DNA of 64,000 nt from Marinobacterium mangrovicola (GCF_004339595.1 NZ_SMFU01000010.1:124001-188000); one strand, 5' to 3'. Positions 29,884 to 38,898 are shown, numbered from the stretch's first letter. Program-made: numbers and translations. Notes: generated from the sequence alone by a model not told the origin.

Positions 29884-30810
29884 ATGAGCGACGAGCAGAA
29901 AAAATGTAAGTGTCCGCCGCCGGGAGCGCCGGCATGGATGGCGACATTCTCTGATCTGATGTCGCTACTCATGTGTTTCTTCGTGCTGCTGCTGTCATTC
30001 TCCGAGATGGACGTGCTCAAGTTCAAACAGCTCGCTGGCTCCATGCGTGAAGCGTTTGGCGTGCAGGCGCAGATCAAGGTTGAGGATATTCCCAAGGGGA
30101 CCTCGATCATCGCTCAGGAGTTTAGCCCGGGCCGCCCGGAGCCGACGCCGCTGAACGAAGTCCGTCAGATGACGATCAACAACGATATGAACACCCTGGA
30201 TGTGCGCCCCGAGGTGGGTGAGTCTCAGGTGCTGGATCAGTTGCGTGGGCTGGAACAGCTGATCGAACAGCAGAAGCAGGAAGCGCAGCAGGACGCCATT
30301 GAGTTTGCCCAGGTGCTCTCCGAAGAGATTGGCGATGGTGCCGTTGAGGTGGAAACCGATGGCTCCAAGTTGATTATCCGCGTGAAGGAGCAGGGCTCTT
30401 TCGATTCCGGTTCTGCCGAACTCAAGTTTGACTACATTCCAGTGATCGCAAAAATCCGTGACGTGCTGCTTGATGTCACCGGTCGTATTTCAATCGAAGG
30501 CCATACAGACAACATTCCTTATTCGGGCTCCCGCTTCTCCTCTAACTGGGATCTATCGGCGGCGCGCGCCCTGGCTGTTGGGGAAGAGCTGTTTTCTGAC
30601 CCACGCATCGATCAGTCCCGTTTCCAGGTTTCCGGTTATGCCGACAGCAAACCGCTGGCGCCCAATAACTCGCCGGAAAACCGCGCCCGTAACCGTCGTG
30701 TAGAGATCGTGATCCAGAAGGGGAATGATCAGGAGATGCTGGAACGGCTGCAATCCCGGCCTGACGGTGATACCGAAGGCCAGTTACTGAATCCGGGGGA
30801 GATTTTCTGA
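29884..30810 (+). CDS. pomB: Flagellar motor stator protein PomB (MotB family)
   Basis: This 308-residue protein has a short cytoplasmic start rich in Cys and Pro (CKCPPPGAPAWMATFSDLM), whose ATFSDLMSLLMCFFVLL segment holds the ion-binding aspartate and the single membrane helix. A periplasmic linker follows, then an OmpA-like peptidoglycan-binding domain (about 175-290) with SIEGHTDNIPY and NWDLSAARAL. The PPP-x-APAW start and linker fit sodium-type PomB. A strong terminator closes the pomAB operon. Confidence 0.94.
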   Translation: MSDEQKKCKCPPPGAPAWMATFSDLMSLLMCFFVLLLSFSEMDVLKFKQLAGSMREAFGVQAQIKVEDIPKGTSIIAQEFSPGRPEPTPLNEVRQMTINNDMNTLDVRPEVGESQVLDQLRGLEQLIEQQKQEAQQDAIEFAQVLSEEIGDGAVEVETDGSKLIIRVKEQGSFDSGSAELKFDYIPVIAKIRDVLLDVTGRISIEGHTDNIPYSGSRFSSNWDLSAARALAVGEELFSDPRIDQSRFQVSGYADSKPLAPNNSPENRARNRRVEIVIQKGNDQEMLERLQSRPDGDTEGQLLNPGEIF

Positions 30811-30832
30811 TCTTCAAGGGATAGGCAGATAT

Positions 30833-30867
30833 AAAAAAACCGCCTTGGAATTCCGGGCGGTTTTTTT
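30833..30867. terminator. Bidirectional terminator between pomB and cytochrome c5 gene
   Basis: AAAAAAACCGCC (30833-30844) pairs with GGCGGTTTTTTT (30856-30867); the loop contains GGAATTCC, itself self-complementary. It serves both convergent genes. Confidence 0.93.
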
Positions 30868-30891
30868 ATTTGGTCAGACCTTGCTTATGCC

Positions 30892-31197
30892 TTACTTGGC
30901 AGCATCCAGCATGTACTGGATGGCAGCGGTCATTTCAGAGTCAGAGCAGTCAACGCAGGTGCCCATCGGCGGCATAGCGTTCAGACCGGACTTGGCAGTT
31001 GCCAGCAGCGCGTCCATACCTTTCTCGGCGCGCGGAGCCCAGGCTTCAGCATCACCGAACAGCGGAGCACCAGCGACACCAGAGGCGTGGCAAACGGAAC
31101 ACTTGGTGTTGTAAAGCTCTTCACCGGAACGTTCTGCCATTGCAGCGGCCGGGGTCAGCAGGGCAGCAGCGGCTGCCAGTACAAGCGCTTTTTTCAT
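30892..31197 (-). CDS. Cytochrome c5-family protein
   Basis: This 101-residue periplasmic cytochrome has a Sec signal (MKKALVLAAAAALLTPAAAMA-E), one heme site CSVCH (residue 33 region), a methionine ligand in NAMPPMGTCVDCSD, and the CxxC pair (CVDC) that forms the disulfide characteristic of cytochrome c5. It likely shuttles electrons to a terminal oxidase. The ATG at 31197 is chosen because the signal peptide begins there; GGAAACAACC precedes it. It stands alone after a shared terminator. Confidence 0.9.
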   Translation of the reverse strand: MKKALVLAAAAALLTPAAAMAERSGEELYNTKCSVCHASGVAGAPLFGDAEAWAPRAEKGMDALLATAKSGLNAMPPMGTCVDCSDSEMTAAIQYMLDAAK

Positions 31198-31381
31198 GGT
31201 TGTTTCCTTTGACAGTGCTATCAATCGGACCTACTCATTCAGACGTACGAATCCGGTTAAAAATAGATCAGGCCAAGTTTAGGAGGGGCCTTGGGAGTAG
31301 TAAATACCGCTTAGGTGGTTAATCTTGCCTGAATGGCCAAAGATTGATCTGTCTTGGATGGGAAACAGTGGGCAGCGCCGA

Positions 31382-31588
31382 CTAGCGACGCTGGAGACGC
31401 ATGGCATAGGTTGCCTGGCTGTGAAGGGCGCGGTCATGCTGACGCTGGCGGATTTCAGCCTGGTACTGGGACAGTGCTTTTTCCACCAGTTCGCGGGGAA
31501 AGCTCAGGTTGGTTGTCAGATCGTCAGCGGAGTAACCGCGACGCAGAAGCTGTTGCAGATCGTTAGTGATGTGATGATCGCTATGCAT
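31382..31588 (-). CDS. Small conserved-looking hypothetical protein (68 aa)
   Basis: This 68-residue protein, MHSDHHITNDLQQLLRRGYS..., is rich in Arg, Gln and His and predicted helical. AGAGGA lies about 9 nt before the ATG at 31588, which favours real expression. The order RGYSADDLTTNLSFPRELVEKAL could be a small helix-turn-helix, but no family was recognised. It is monocistronic between cytochrome c5 and potF. Function is not known. Confidence 0.5.
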   Translation of the reverse strand: MHSDHHITNDLQQLLRRGYSADDLTTNLSFPRELVEKALSQYQAEIRQRQHDRALHSQATYAMRLQRR

Positions 31589-31915
31589 ATTTATTTTCCT
31601 CTTTATATTCAGCGACGATTTAATCCTCAAGTTGTGACACTCAGGTTTCAGAATCTTTGGGGTCCTGTGACAATCTGTCGGGTGCTCGTTAAATAGAGAT
31701 CCCGGCCTGAGTGAGGCGGGCGGGGCAGATTGGCTGACAGGAGTTGACCAAATAGTCCGATTTTTCTTTGATCAACAAGAAAAAGCTTTAGTTCCCTTCG
31801 GCTTTTGTTCATATTCGAGATACACGACGGCCGTGCAGATAGACGTCTGTCGAACAAAGCCGGGCCATCGATAAGAGCCCGGTTACTCAGAGATCACCGC
31901 GGGAGATTGGATGCG
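31589..31915 (+). other. Intergenic leader upstream of potF-like gene
   Basis: No gene is visible in these 327 bp. The only structure noted is CCGGGC (31860-31865) pairing with GCCCGG (31877-31882), about 35 bp before the potF ATG, plus the short palindrome AGACGTCT near 31841. Promoters for both flanking genes should lie here. Confidence 0.35.
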
Positions 31916-33016
31916 ATGAAACCTGCTTTTTTACCTATTGCCTCTCTGTCACTGTCTGTATCGCTGGCCCTGGCTGGCGCTGCCCAGGCGGAAGAGCTGC
32001 ATATCTACAACTGGTCCGACTACATCGCCGAGGACACGGTCACTAACTTCGAAAAAGAGACCGGCATCGATGTAGTGTATGACGTCTACGATTCCAACGA
32101 GGTTGCCGAAGCCAAGTTGCTGGTGGGCAAGAGCGGTTACGACCTGCTGTTCCCCACAGCGCGTCCTTTTGCGGATCGCCATCTGAAGGCGGGGCTGTAC
32201 CAGAAGCTGGATAAATCCAAGCTGGGCAACTGGGATAACCTGGATCCGGTGATCATGGATTCCCTGACGGATATCGACCCGGGCAACAACTATTTGGTGC
32301 CCTACATGTGGGGTACCACCGGTATCGGTTATAACGTCGACAAGGTAAAGGCGATTCTCGGTGACGACATGCCTCTGGATACCTGGCGCCTGGTGTTTGA
32401 TCCGGAGATCGTAGCCAAGCTGTCATCCTGCGGCGTCACGCTGATGGACGATGCCACCGAGGTACTGACCGCGGCGCGGGTTTACCTGGGCGAGCCCACC
32501 GACGATTTCAGCCGTGAGGCGATCGACAAGGCCGCAGACGTGGTTGCGGCGGTGCGCCCTAACATCCGCTATTTCCACAGCTCCCAGTACATCAATGACC
32601 TGGCCAACGGCGATATCTGTGTGGCTCATGGCTACTCAGGCGACGTACTGCAGGCCCGTGACCGTGCAGCCGAAGCAGAGAACGGTGTTAACGTGGCCTA
32701 CGCTGTGCCTTCAGAGGGTGCGGTGGTCTGGACCGACGTGATGGTGATCCCCACCGATGCGCCGAACCCGGATGCGGCGCACAAATTCATCAACTACCTG
32801 CTCGATCCGGCAGTGATCGCACCGGTCACCGACTACGTGGCATATGCCAATGCGAACAAGGCGTCCGAAGAGCTGATCGATCCCGAGATCCGCAATGATC
32901 CGGGTATCTACCCGCCGCAGGAAACCCGCGAAAGTCTGGTGGTATTGAAGACCCCGGCCGAGCGTGAAATCCGCACCATGAACCGTGCCTGGACCCGTGT
33001 GAAAACCGGTCACTAA
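31916..33016 (+). CDS. PotF-like polyamine ABC transporter periplasmic binding protein (orphan)
   Basis: This 366-residue protein has a Sec signal ending AAQA-EE followed by LHIYNWSDYIAEDTVTNFEK, the hallmark of PotD/PotF/SpuD proteins. Further on come YMWGTTGIGYN and WTDVMVIPTDAPNP, which line the putrescine/spermidine pocket. No ATPase or permease genes are adjacent, so the rest of the transporter must lie elsewhere or the protein serves a shared one. The ATG at 31916 is preceded by GGGAGATTGG. A strong terminator follows. Confidence 0.9.
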   Translation: MKPAFLPIASLSLSVSLALAGAAQAEELHIYNWSDYIAEDTVTNFEKETGIDVVYDVYDSNEVAEAKLLVGKSGYDLLFPTARPFADRHLKAGLYQKLDKSKLGNWDNLDPVIMDSLTDIDPGNNYLVPYMWGTTGIGYNVDKVKAILGDDMPLDTWRLVFDPEIVAKLSSCGVTLMDDATEVLTAARVYLGEPTDDFSREAIDKAADVVAAVRPNIRYFHSSQYINDLANGDICVAHGYSGDVLQARDRAAEAENGVNVAYAVPSEGAVVWTDVMVIPTDAPNPDAAHKFINYLLDPAVIAPVTDYVAYANANKASEELIDPEIRNDPGIYPPQETRESLVVLKTPAEREIRTMNRAWTRVKTGH

Positions 33017-33046
33017 GACGGTTCTGTCGAAACGGCCATGCTACAA

Positions 33047-33086
33047 AAAACGCCCCACTTTCCCGGTTCGGAGAGTGGGGCGTTTT
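33047..33086. terminator. Intrinsic terminator after potF-like gene
   Basis: AAAACGCCCCACT (33047-33059) pairs with AGTGGGGCGTTTT (33074-33086) around a 14-nt loop. The A/T ends let it work on both strands, serving the convergent phosphatase gene as well. Confidence 0.92.
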
Positions 33087-33136
33087 GCTTTTTACGGTGC
33101 ATCTTACGGGGGGATCTGCCGCTTGCACTTATCCGC

Positions 33137-33898
33137 TCAGGCCGTCAGATAATGATCCGTGATATGAAACAGGTCGGTGACCTCGATGGCACTGATGCGG
33201 GGATGCGGACAGTTGCTGTCAGCGGTTTTGATATTCTGGCCAAACAGCGCAGCGCCGGTATCGATATAGATGCCGTTACCGCGTTTCTGTACCTGGGGCA
33301 GGATCACATGTCCGTGCACCGTCAGGTCGATGCCGCTGACTTGATGAATAAAGTCCGGGTCCTTCGCGGGACGATCCCAGATCAGCGCACTGCGCAGGGC
33401 TGGCTCATTAGGCAGGCGCAGCTTCAGGTCCAGCCAGTCATCCACAGGTACTGAGCTGTGGCTGATGCCGATCGTGCGGCCATCGGCCAGTGGCAGCTCG
33501 ATAACCCAAGGCATCTCCCTGGCCTGTTGCTCGGCGAAACGGCGAAACTCCGTATTCCGCATGAAAAAGTGATCGGGCCCGGGCCCGAGCCAGCTTTTGC
33601 CGCCAAAGCGCATCCAGTCCGCGGTATTAATGCTCGATTCCCCCTGCAACCAGTCGAACAGGATCTGTTCATGATTGCCGCGCACGGCAAAGAACCAGGG
33701 CTCTTTAACCAGCTCCAGACACTCCTGCGAATGAGGGCCGCGGTTGATCAGGTCTCCCACTGAAAACAGCCGATCCACCTCCTTGTTAAAGCAGACCGCA
33801 TCCAGCTCCGCGCGCAGCGGATCCAGCCAGCCGTGAATATCGCCAACCACGAAATCCCGTCCCCGGGTGTTCGCTTCAATGCATAAAACGGTGTTCAT
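33137..33898 (-). CDS. PPP-family metallophosphatase (PrpA / ApaH-like)
   Basis: This 253-residue protein has the metallophosphatase motifs in order: VVGDIHGW (residue 18 region), SVGDLINRGPHS (a variant of GDLVDRG), AVRGNHEQI, and TVHGHV. It resembles Ser/Thr protein phosphatases PrpA/PrpB and symmetrical Ap4A hydrolase ApaH; length suits the PrpA group. GDLINRG instead of GDLVDRG keeps the metal-binding Asp and Arg. It is convergent with potF. Whether the substrate is a phosphoprotein or a dinucleotide cannot be told. Confidence 0.83.
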   Translation of the reverse strand: MNTVLCIEANTRGRDFVVGDIHGWLDPLRAELDAVCFNKEVDRLFSVGDLINRGPHSQECLELVKEPWFFAVRGNHEQILFDWLQGESSINTADWMRFGGKSWLGPGPDHFFMRNTEFRRFAEQQAREMPWVIELPLADGRTIGISHSSVPVDDWLDLKLRLPNEPALRSALIWDRPAKDPDFIHQVSGIDLTVHGHVILPQVQKRGNGIYIDTGAALFGQNIKTADSNCPHPRISAIEVTDLFHITDHYLTA

Positions 33899-34044
33899 TT
33901 CCTGCGACTGTCTCCCTGCATCAGGCTATCTCCGAAAGCTTAGGCTAACATCATTACAGAAGCAGTGGTCTTTGCGGTTAACAGAGTTGTCCGCTTGGCC
34001 GATCTACGAACAACCGCCGGCGTTTCCCGAAGAAAGGAGAGAGA

Positions 34045-34782
34045 ATGGCCAAGGATAGATCCAGCCTCAGGTTGCTGCTGATGCAGATTCGGGACGGCGC
34101 TCAGGTACGACGGGAGGAGCTGGAGAGTTTCACCCGTTATTGCCGCCTGGAACCGGATCAGATCGACGTGCTGAATCTGTTCGATACGCCGGATTTCAGT
34201 ATCGATGCGGCCGACGGTTACGATGCTCTGCTGGTAGGCGGCGCCAGCGAAGCCAATGTGCTCGAGCCCGAGAAGTATCCCTTTGTGGAGCGCGCCCAGC
34301 AGCTGTTACTGAACAGCTTGGAGCGGGATCAACCGGTGTTCGCCTCCTGCTTCGGCTTTCAGCTGGCGGTACTGGCCCTCGGTGGGCGGATACGCCACAA
34401 GGACAAAGACTTCGAGATGGGGTGTTTGCCAATCTCCCTGACCCTTGCCGCTGGCAAGGATCCGCTGTTCTGGGATATGCCGGATCCGTTCATGGCGGTT
34501 TCGGTGCATCGTCAGTACGCCACCGAACTGCCACGGCGCTGCCAGGTACTGGCGCTGACCGATGCCTGTATCCATGCCTTCAAGGTAAAAGACCACCGCT
34601 TCTGGGCGTTCCAGTTCCACCCGGAGGTAGACAAGCGGATCCTGGTGGAGCGCCTCACTTACTACAAGGCGCACTACACCGACGGTGATGATCATCTTGA
34701 TCAGGTGCTGGCCAATGCCGTGGAAACCCCGGAATCCAATGCTCTGATGGGCGCCTTTGTGGACAGAGTGCTGTTGGAGTAG
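34045..34782 (+). CDS. Class I glutamine amidotransferase-like protein
   Basis: This 245-residue protein has an entire GATase1 domain: the nucleophile in FASCFGFQLAVLALGG (Cys near 102), and the His-Glu pair in FQFHPEVDK. GuaA-like stand-alone amidotransferases of this type hydrolyse glutamine or act on gamma-glutamyl compounds. AAAGGAGAGAG precedes the ATG. The last 16 codons (34735-34782) recur, diverged, as an orphan fragment at 48410-48457, on the other side of the amide/urea module. Substrate unknown. Confidence 0.82.
   Translation: MAKDRSSLRLLLMQIRDGAQVRREELESFTRYCRLEPDQIDVLNLFDTPDFSIDAADGYDALLVGGASEANVLEPEKYPFVERAQQLLLNSLERDQPVFASCFGFQLAVLALGGRIRHKDKDFEMGCLPISLTLAAGKDPLFWDMPDPFMAVSVHRQYATELPRRCQVLALTDACIHAFKVKDHRFWAFQFHPEVDKRILVERLTYYKAHYTDGDDHLDQVLANAVETPESNALMGAFVDRVLLE
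34735..34782 (+). repeat. GATase 3'-end direct repeat, copy 1 (in intact gene)
   Basis: These 48 bp encode SNALMGAFVDRVLLE-stop. A related copy in the same orientation is at 48410-48457 and encodes SNALMGLCVDRVLLE-stop; 13 of 15 residues agree and the last 15 bases before and including the stop are identical. The two copies enclose the amide/urea module. Confidence 0.75.
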
Positions 34783-34795
34783 CTGGCTGTCAGAT

Positions 34796-34824
34796 AAAAA
34801 ACTCCGGCCAAGGAAAGCCGGAGT
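34796..34824 (-). terminator. Terminator of the amide/urea operon
   Basis: Read on the minus strand, ACTCCGGC and GCCGGAGT (34801-34824) form an 8-bp stem followed by five T residues (34796-34800). It lies 58 bp after the fmdB stop. Confidence 0.85.
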
Positions 34825-34881
34825 AGGGAAAGCTGCACCGGCCATCTGAGAGCCGGCGCAGTCTTAACGGGTCAGAATGGA

Positions 34882-35268
34882 TCAGTGACTGATCATCCAG
34901 GGTCGCATGGAGGGAAACATTTTGCTGCCATCGGCGGTGTAGAACAGCTTGATCTTACGCTCGCTGCCGTTACTGCAGCCGCAGCTTGAGCTGTGACGAT
35001 GCCGGTGTGCGGCCCGTTCCTTCTTCTCCGCTTCCTGTTCCCGGTACTGGGCCGGTGTCAGAAACTGCGGCTCATGCTGAGCTTTCTCGTTGCGCTCCAT
35101 CGCCTCCTTCTTCTCTTTCAACATCGCCAGCATCTGTGGTGGCAGGGTAATTACCCGGGCGGACTGAGTGCCGCACTGCGGGCAGGCACAGGGTTTGTCG
35201 TGCTCCGCCATGGTTGCCAGCTCCTGGAACACACCATGGTCGGGACATTTGTATTCATATAACGGCAT
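34882..35268 (-). CDS. fmdB: FmdB-family zinc ribbon protein
   Basis: This 128-residue protein starts MPLYEYKCPDHG and has CACPQCG, the zinc ribbon of the FmdB family, then a charged helix with many Glu/Lys and a C-terminal tail with a second Cys/His-rich part (HRHRHSSSCGCSNG). FmdB was proposed as a regulator of formamidase expression in Methylophilus, but its action is unproven. Here it is the last gene of the urt-ami-fmd operon, 15 bp after fmdA. Confidence 0.85.
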   Translation of the reverse strand: MPLYEYKCPDHGVFQELATMAEHDKPCACPQCGTQSARVITLPPQMLAMLKEKKEAMERNEKAQHEPQFLTPAQYREQEAEKKERAAHRHRHSSSCGCSNGSERKIKLFYTADGSKMFPSMRPWMISH

Positions 35269-35283
35269 GTTGGTTCTCCCTTA

Positions 35284-36516
35284 TCAATCCAGATCCGGCG
35301 CCAGCGGGATATCGACGCTGCCATCAAGCTGCTTGGTCGGACCCTCGCTGTTGGGTTTGACATTGAAGTCGAAGATATCGGTGGGGAGCCACAGGGTTGC
35401 GCAGGAGTTGGGGATATCCACCACGCCGCTGATATGACCCTGAACTGGCGCACAACCGAGAATGGCGTAACCCTGAGCCGGTGAGTAACCGAATTTGCTA
35501 AGGTAATTGATAGCGTTCAGGCAGGCCTGCTTGTATGCCAGGCTGGTGTCGAGGTAGTGCTGTTTGCCCTCGTCATCCACCGAGATACCTTCGAAGATCA
35601 GGTAGTCGTCATATTTCGGTACCATTGGGCTCGGCTTGAAGATCGGGTTTTTGATGGCGTACTTCGACATGCCGTCCTTGATCAGGTTGACGCGCATATG
35701 GATCCAGCCCGCCATTTCGATGGCACCGCAGAAGGTGATTTCGCCATCGCCCTGGCTGAAGTGAAGGTCGCCCACGGAAAGGCCCGCGCCGTCTACGTAA
35801 ACGGGGAAGTAGACCTTGGCACCGCGGGTCAGGTCCTTGATATCGCAGTTACCGCCGTGTTCACGCGGCGGCACGGTGCGGGCGCCTTCGGCCGCTGCCG
35901 TATCGCGGTCATCACCTTTCATACGTCCCATATGTGCGGTACCTGCGAACGGCAGGCAGGCCAGCGCAGGCTCGCGTTCCGGGTTGGTGTCGAAGAGTTC
36001 TTTTTCACGGCTGTTCCACTTATCCAGCATATCGCGCGAAGGCAGGCAGCCGATCAGGCCTGGATGCAGGATGCCGGCGAACTCAACGCCCGGTACATGA
36101 CGGGATTTGGTGAACATGCCGTTGAAATCCCAGATCGACTTCTGTGCCTGCGGGAATTCGTCGGTGAGGAAACCGCCGCCGTTTTTCTTGGCGAAGAAGC
36201 CATTAAAGCCCCACTGCATTTCGTCGAAGGCGCCGATATCGAGAATATCCACCTCCAGCAGGTCACCCGGCTCCGCCCCTTCGACGGCAATAGGACCGGA
36301 CAGGAAGTGCACCTGGGTCAGGTCCACATCACGGATATCTTCGGCGCTGTCATCGTTTTTGATCTGGCCGCCGGTCCAGTCGAAGCACTCGACGATGAAG
36401 TCGTCACCTGGCTTGACCGTTGCCACCATCGGAATGTCCGGGTGCCAGCGGTTATGCACGTTGTCGTGCTCGTAGGCGGATTTGTTCAGATCGATCTTGA
36501 TGATGGTATCGGTCAT
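35284..36516 (-). CDS. fmdA: Formamidase (FmdA/AmdA acetamidase-formamidase family)
   Basis: This 410-residue protein fits the FmdA/AmdA family in length and motifs: HNRWHPDIPMVATVKPGD near the start, GPIAVEGAEPGDLLEVDI, PGLIGCLPS, TVPPREHGGNCDIKDLTRG and HFSQGDGEITFCGAIE. It hydrolyses formamide to formate and ammonia. The zinc-type active site is different from that of AmiE, so the operon holds two unrelated amidases. Its ATG overlaps the end of amiB by 4 nt. Confidence 0.94.
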   Translation of the reverse strand: MTDTIIKIDLNKSAYEHDNVHNRWHPDIPMVATVKPGDDFIVECFDWTGGQIKNDDSAEDIRDVDLTQVHFLSGPIAVEGAEPGDLLEVDILDIGAFDEMQWGFNGFFAKKNGGGFLTDEFPQAQKSIWDFNGMFTKSRHVPGVEFAGILHPGLIGCLPSRDMLDKWNSREKELFDTNPEREPALACLPFAGTAHMGRMKGDDRDTAAAEGARTVPPREHGGNCDIKDLTRGAKVYFPVYVDGAGLSVGDLHFSQGDGEITFCGAIEMAGWIHMRVNLIKDGMSKYAIKNPIFKPSPMVPKYDDYLIFEGISVDDEGKQHYLDTSLAYKQACLNAINYLSKFGYSPAQGYAILGCAPVQGHISGVVDIPNSCATLWLPTDIFDFNVKPNSEGPTKQLDGSVDIPLAPDLD

Positions 36517-37802
36517 GGTTTCATCTCCTGTCCTGCCCTCTCCGGGCTCGGCTCGGTTTGTGAAGGATTGTTTTCTGAAGAAAGGTTTTCTGACGAATGG
36601 TTTTGGGAAGAAACGTGGTGCGAAAAGTGCCGTTGTGAATGTTGCTCATCTGGCCTCTGCTCTGATCGCAGAGTTGCCGGGTCGTGCTGCTTCGGGGGTT
36701 GCTGTGGTTCCCGGCTGCTCGCGGAAACCGGACTGAAATGGATGAGATCGCCGCGGACCTGGCCGCGGAACAGGCTGGTTCTTGCTTGAGTGCCAGTGGC
36801 GGGTGGGTTGGCAAGCAAAGCACTGGCCAGTGGCAGAACCACCAGTTCACGAAAACTGCGCCGGATAGAACGCGCGCCAAACTCCGGATCGAATCCCTTG
36901 GCCCGCAGCAATGCCACCGCAGCGGGATCGAGCTGTGCTTCGACGCCCTTGCGTTTCAGCGTGCGGTTGGTGCGCTCCAGCTCCAGCGTGATGATGGTCT
37001 CGAGGTGTTCGGTGGTGAGCGGCTCAAACAGCTCGATACGGTCGATACGATTGAGAAACTCGGGATCGAAGCGTTCATGCAGCGCATCTTCGATCAGTGC
37101 TGCGCGTGAGTGATGCACCGGTTTCAGGTGGTTCTTCAATCGTTTGATCCAGGGGCCGCGGGCTTCCCGCTGAAGGTCGACCCAGGCACGGGAGCCCACG
37201 TTGCTGGTCATAAAGATCAGGCTGTTGCTGAAATCCAGTTCTCGATTGCCCGAGGCCAGTTTCAGCTTGCCGGCATCGAGAATGTTCATCAGCGCCCGCG
37301 CCACATCGTTGCTGGCCTTTTCGATCTCATCGAACAGAACTATCCCTGGGCGGCCATAACTGCCGGCGATCAAGTCCTCATTGAACAGAGTGACACCCTC
37401 CTTGCTGCCCACGTACCCCGGCGGTGCCCCGGTAATGGCCGCGCTGTAGTGGCTTTGCGAGAGGGTGTTCATATCGATGCGGCAGAAGCTGTCTGGCGAG
37501 CCGTGAATGGCGTTGGCCAGCAGGCGCACGATCTCGGTTTTACCGACGCCGGTATCGCCGATAAACAGCGTGACGTAGAGCGGCCGGCCCGGTTCGCAGA
37601 TATCCGCCTTGACCACCCGTAGCTGGGCGCCAAGCGCCTCGATCACCGGCCGCTGACCGGCGATCTTGCGCTTGAGCAGATCGACCACCGCGTCAGGGTT
37701 GAAGGTGAAGCGCGACTTGTAACCGCTGGCCGAGGCGGGCAGGGGCGAGCCCTGTTCCAAGCCACGCTGGTTCTGGTCGAGCCTGTCGTTGATAAACGGC
37801 AT
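36513..37802 (-). CDS. amiB: AmiB-like ClpA/B-type AAA+ ATPase
   Basis: This 429-residue protein has one AAA+ module of the ClpA/ClpB D2 type: Walker A FIGDTGVGKTEIV (about 79-91), Walker B GIVLFDEIEKA, the pore-loop-like region APPGYVGSKEG, and the arginine finger area RFDPEFLNRID, then the C-terminal small domain with GFDPEFGARSIRR. It lacks the Clp N-domain and the D1 ATPase. A hydrophilic tail of about 75 residues, rich in Ser, Gln, Glu, His and Pro with Ser-Ser-x-Asn repeats, follows. It sits directly after amiE, as AmiB does in the Pseudomonas amiEBCRS operon. Its job there is unclear; it may be a chaperone for the amidases or the transporter. Confidence 0.85.
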   Translation of the reverse strand: MPFINDRLDQNQRGLEQGSPLPASASGYKSRFTFNPDAVVDLLKRKIAGQRPVIEALGAQLRVVKADICEPGRPLYVTLFIGDTGVGKTEIVRLLANAIHGSPDSFCRIDMNTLSQSHYSAAITGAPPGYVGSKEGVTLFNEDLIAGSYGRPGIVLFDEIEKASNDVARALMNILDAGKLKLASGNRELDFSNSLIFMTSNVGSRAWVDLQREARGPWIKRLKNHLKPVHHSRAALIEDALHERFDPEFLNRIDRIELFEPLTTEHLETIITLELERTNRTLKRKGVEAQLDPAAVALLRAKGFDPEFGARSIRRSFRELVVLPLASALLANPPATGTQARTSLFRGQVRGDLIHFSPVSASSREPQQPPKQHDPATLRSEQRPDEQHSQRHFSHHVSSQNHSSENLSSENNPSQTEPSPERAGQEMKP

Positions 37803-37829
37803 AGGACGCTCCGTCTCCGGGAAACGGGC

Positions 37830-38873
37830 TTAGCCCGCTTCCTTCTCCTGCTCGGCCATCGGCAGACCGCCGACGGGACACTCCGCCACGCCGATGGTGT
37901 CGCGGGTCATCGCCTCGACCTCTGCCTGGGTTTTCTCCGCGTCCATGACCCAGGAGCGGTAGAACTCGAACGGGCAGTCCGCCACGCCCTTGTCGCCGTC
38001 GCCGGAGTTATAGACGCCGGTGTAGCCGCGATGCAGCAGCTTGAAGAGGTGGTTCTGGGACTGGTCGTTCTTGCGCGCGTCGCGGATCTCGGTGAGCGAG
38101 AGCTGGGCGTACTGGATTCCCATCTCTTCCTCGCCACACTCGCCGAGGGTGCGGCCGTCAAAGCCGACGATGGCGGAGTGACCGAAGTAGGAATACACGC
38201 CATCAAAGCCGGCGGCGTTGGCCACCGCCACGTAGGTGTTGTTGGCCCAGGCCATGGTCTTGGCCATCATCACCTGCTGCTCCTTGGCCGGGTACATATA
38301 GCCCTGGCAGCGTACGATCAGCTCGGCACCGCGCATGGCGCAGTCTCGCCAGATCTCCGGATAGTTACCGTCGTCGCAGATGATCAGGCTGAGTTTCAGT
38401 CCCTTTGGACCTTCGGAGACGTAGGTGCGATCACCGGGATACCAGCCCTCGATCGGGCACCAGGGCAGGCACTTGCGGTACTTCTGCACGATCTCACCCT
38501 GGTCATTGATCAGTATCAGGGTGTTATAGGGCGCCTTGTTGGGGTGTTCCTCATGCTGTTCGCCGGTGAGTGAGAATACGCCCCAGGTTTTTGCCTGGCG
38601 GCAGGCCTCGGAGAAGATTGCCGTTTCTTCGCCCGGAATCGTGGTGGCGGTGGCCATCATCTCGCCCTTGTCGTACATGATTCCCATGGTGCTGTACTCG
38701 GGGAACACGATCAGGTCCATGCCGGGCAGGCCCTGCTTGATGCCGGTGATCATGTCTGCAATCTGGCGGGCATTGGCCAGCACGTCGTCCTTGGTGTGCA
38801 GGCGCGGCATCTTGTAGTTGACCACCGCGACGCCGACGGTATCGGCACTGCTGGAAATATCACCGTGTCTCAT
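37830..38873 (-). CDS. amiE: Aliphatic amidase
   Basis: This 347-residue nitrilase-superfamily enzyme converts short aliphatic amides such as acetamide and propionamide to acid plus ammonia. It starts [21 protein letters not shown], nearly the same as Pseudomonas AmiE in sequence and length. The Glu-Lys-Cys triad is visible: Glu in VFPEYSTMG (near 59), Lys in KYRKCLPW (near 134), Cys in [10 protein letters not shown] (near 166). It is downstream of the urt-type ABC genes and 27 bp before amiB. Confidence 0.97.
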   Translation of the reverse strand: MRHGDISSSADTVGVAVVNYKMPRLHTKDDVLANARQIADMITGIKQGLPGMDLIVFPEYSTMGIMYDKGEMMATATTIPGEETAIFSEACRQAKTWGVFSLTGEQHEEHPNKAPYNTLILINDQGEIVQKYRKCLPWCPIEGWYPGDRTYVSEGPKGLKLSLIICDDGNYPEIWRDCAMRGAELIVRCQGYMYPAKEQQVMMAKTMAWANNTYVAVANAAGFDGVYSYFGHSAIVGFDGRTLGECGEEEMGIQYAQLSLTEIRDARKNDQSQNHLFKLLHRGYTGVYNSGDGDKGVADCPFEFYRSWVMDAEKTQAEVEAMTRDTIGVAECPVGGLPMAEQEKEAG

Positions 38874-38898
38874 GGCGTGGACTCCTCGTTAAAGCGGG

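Noticed and set aside
35557-36789. 410-codon open frame antisense to fmdA and the end of amiB
   Set aside because: It is the reverse of two clearly identified genes and has no motif of its own.
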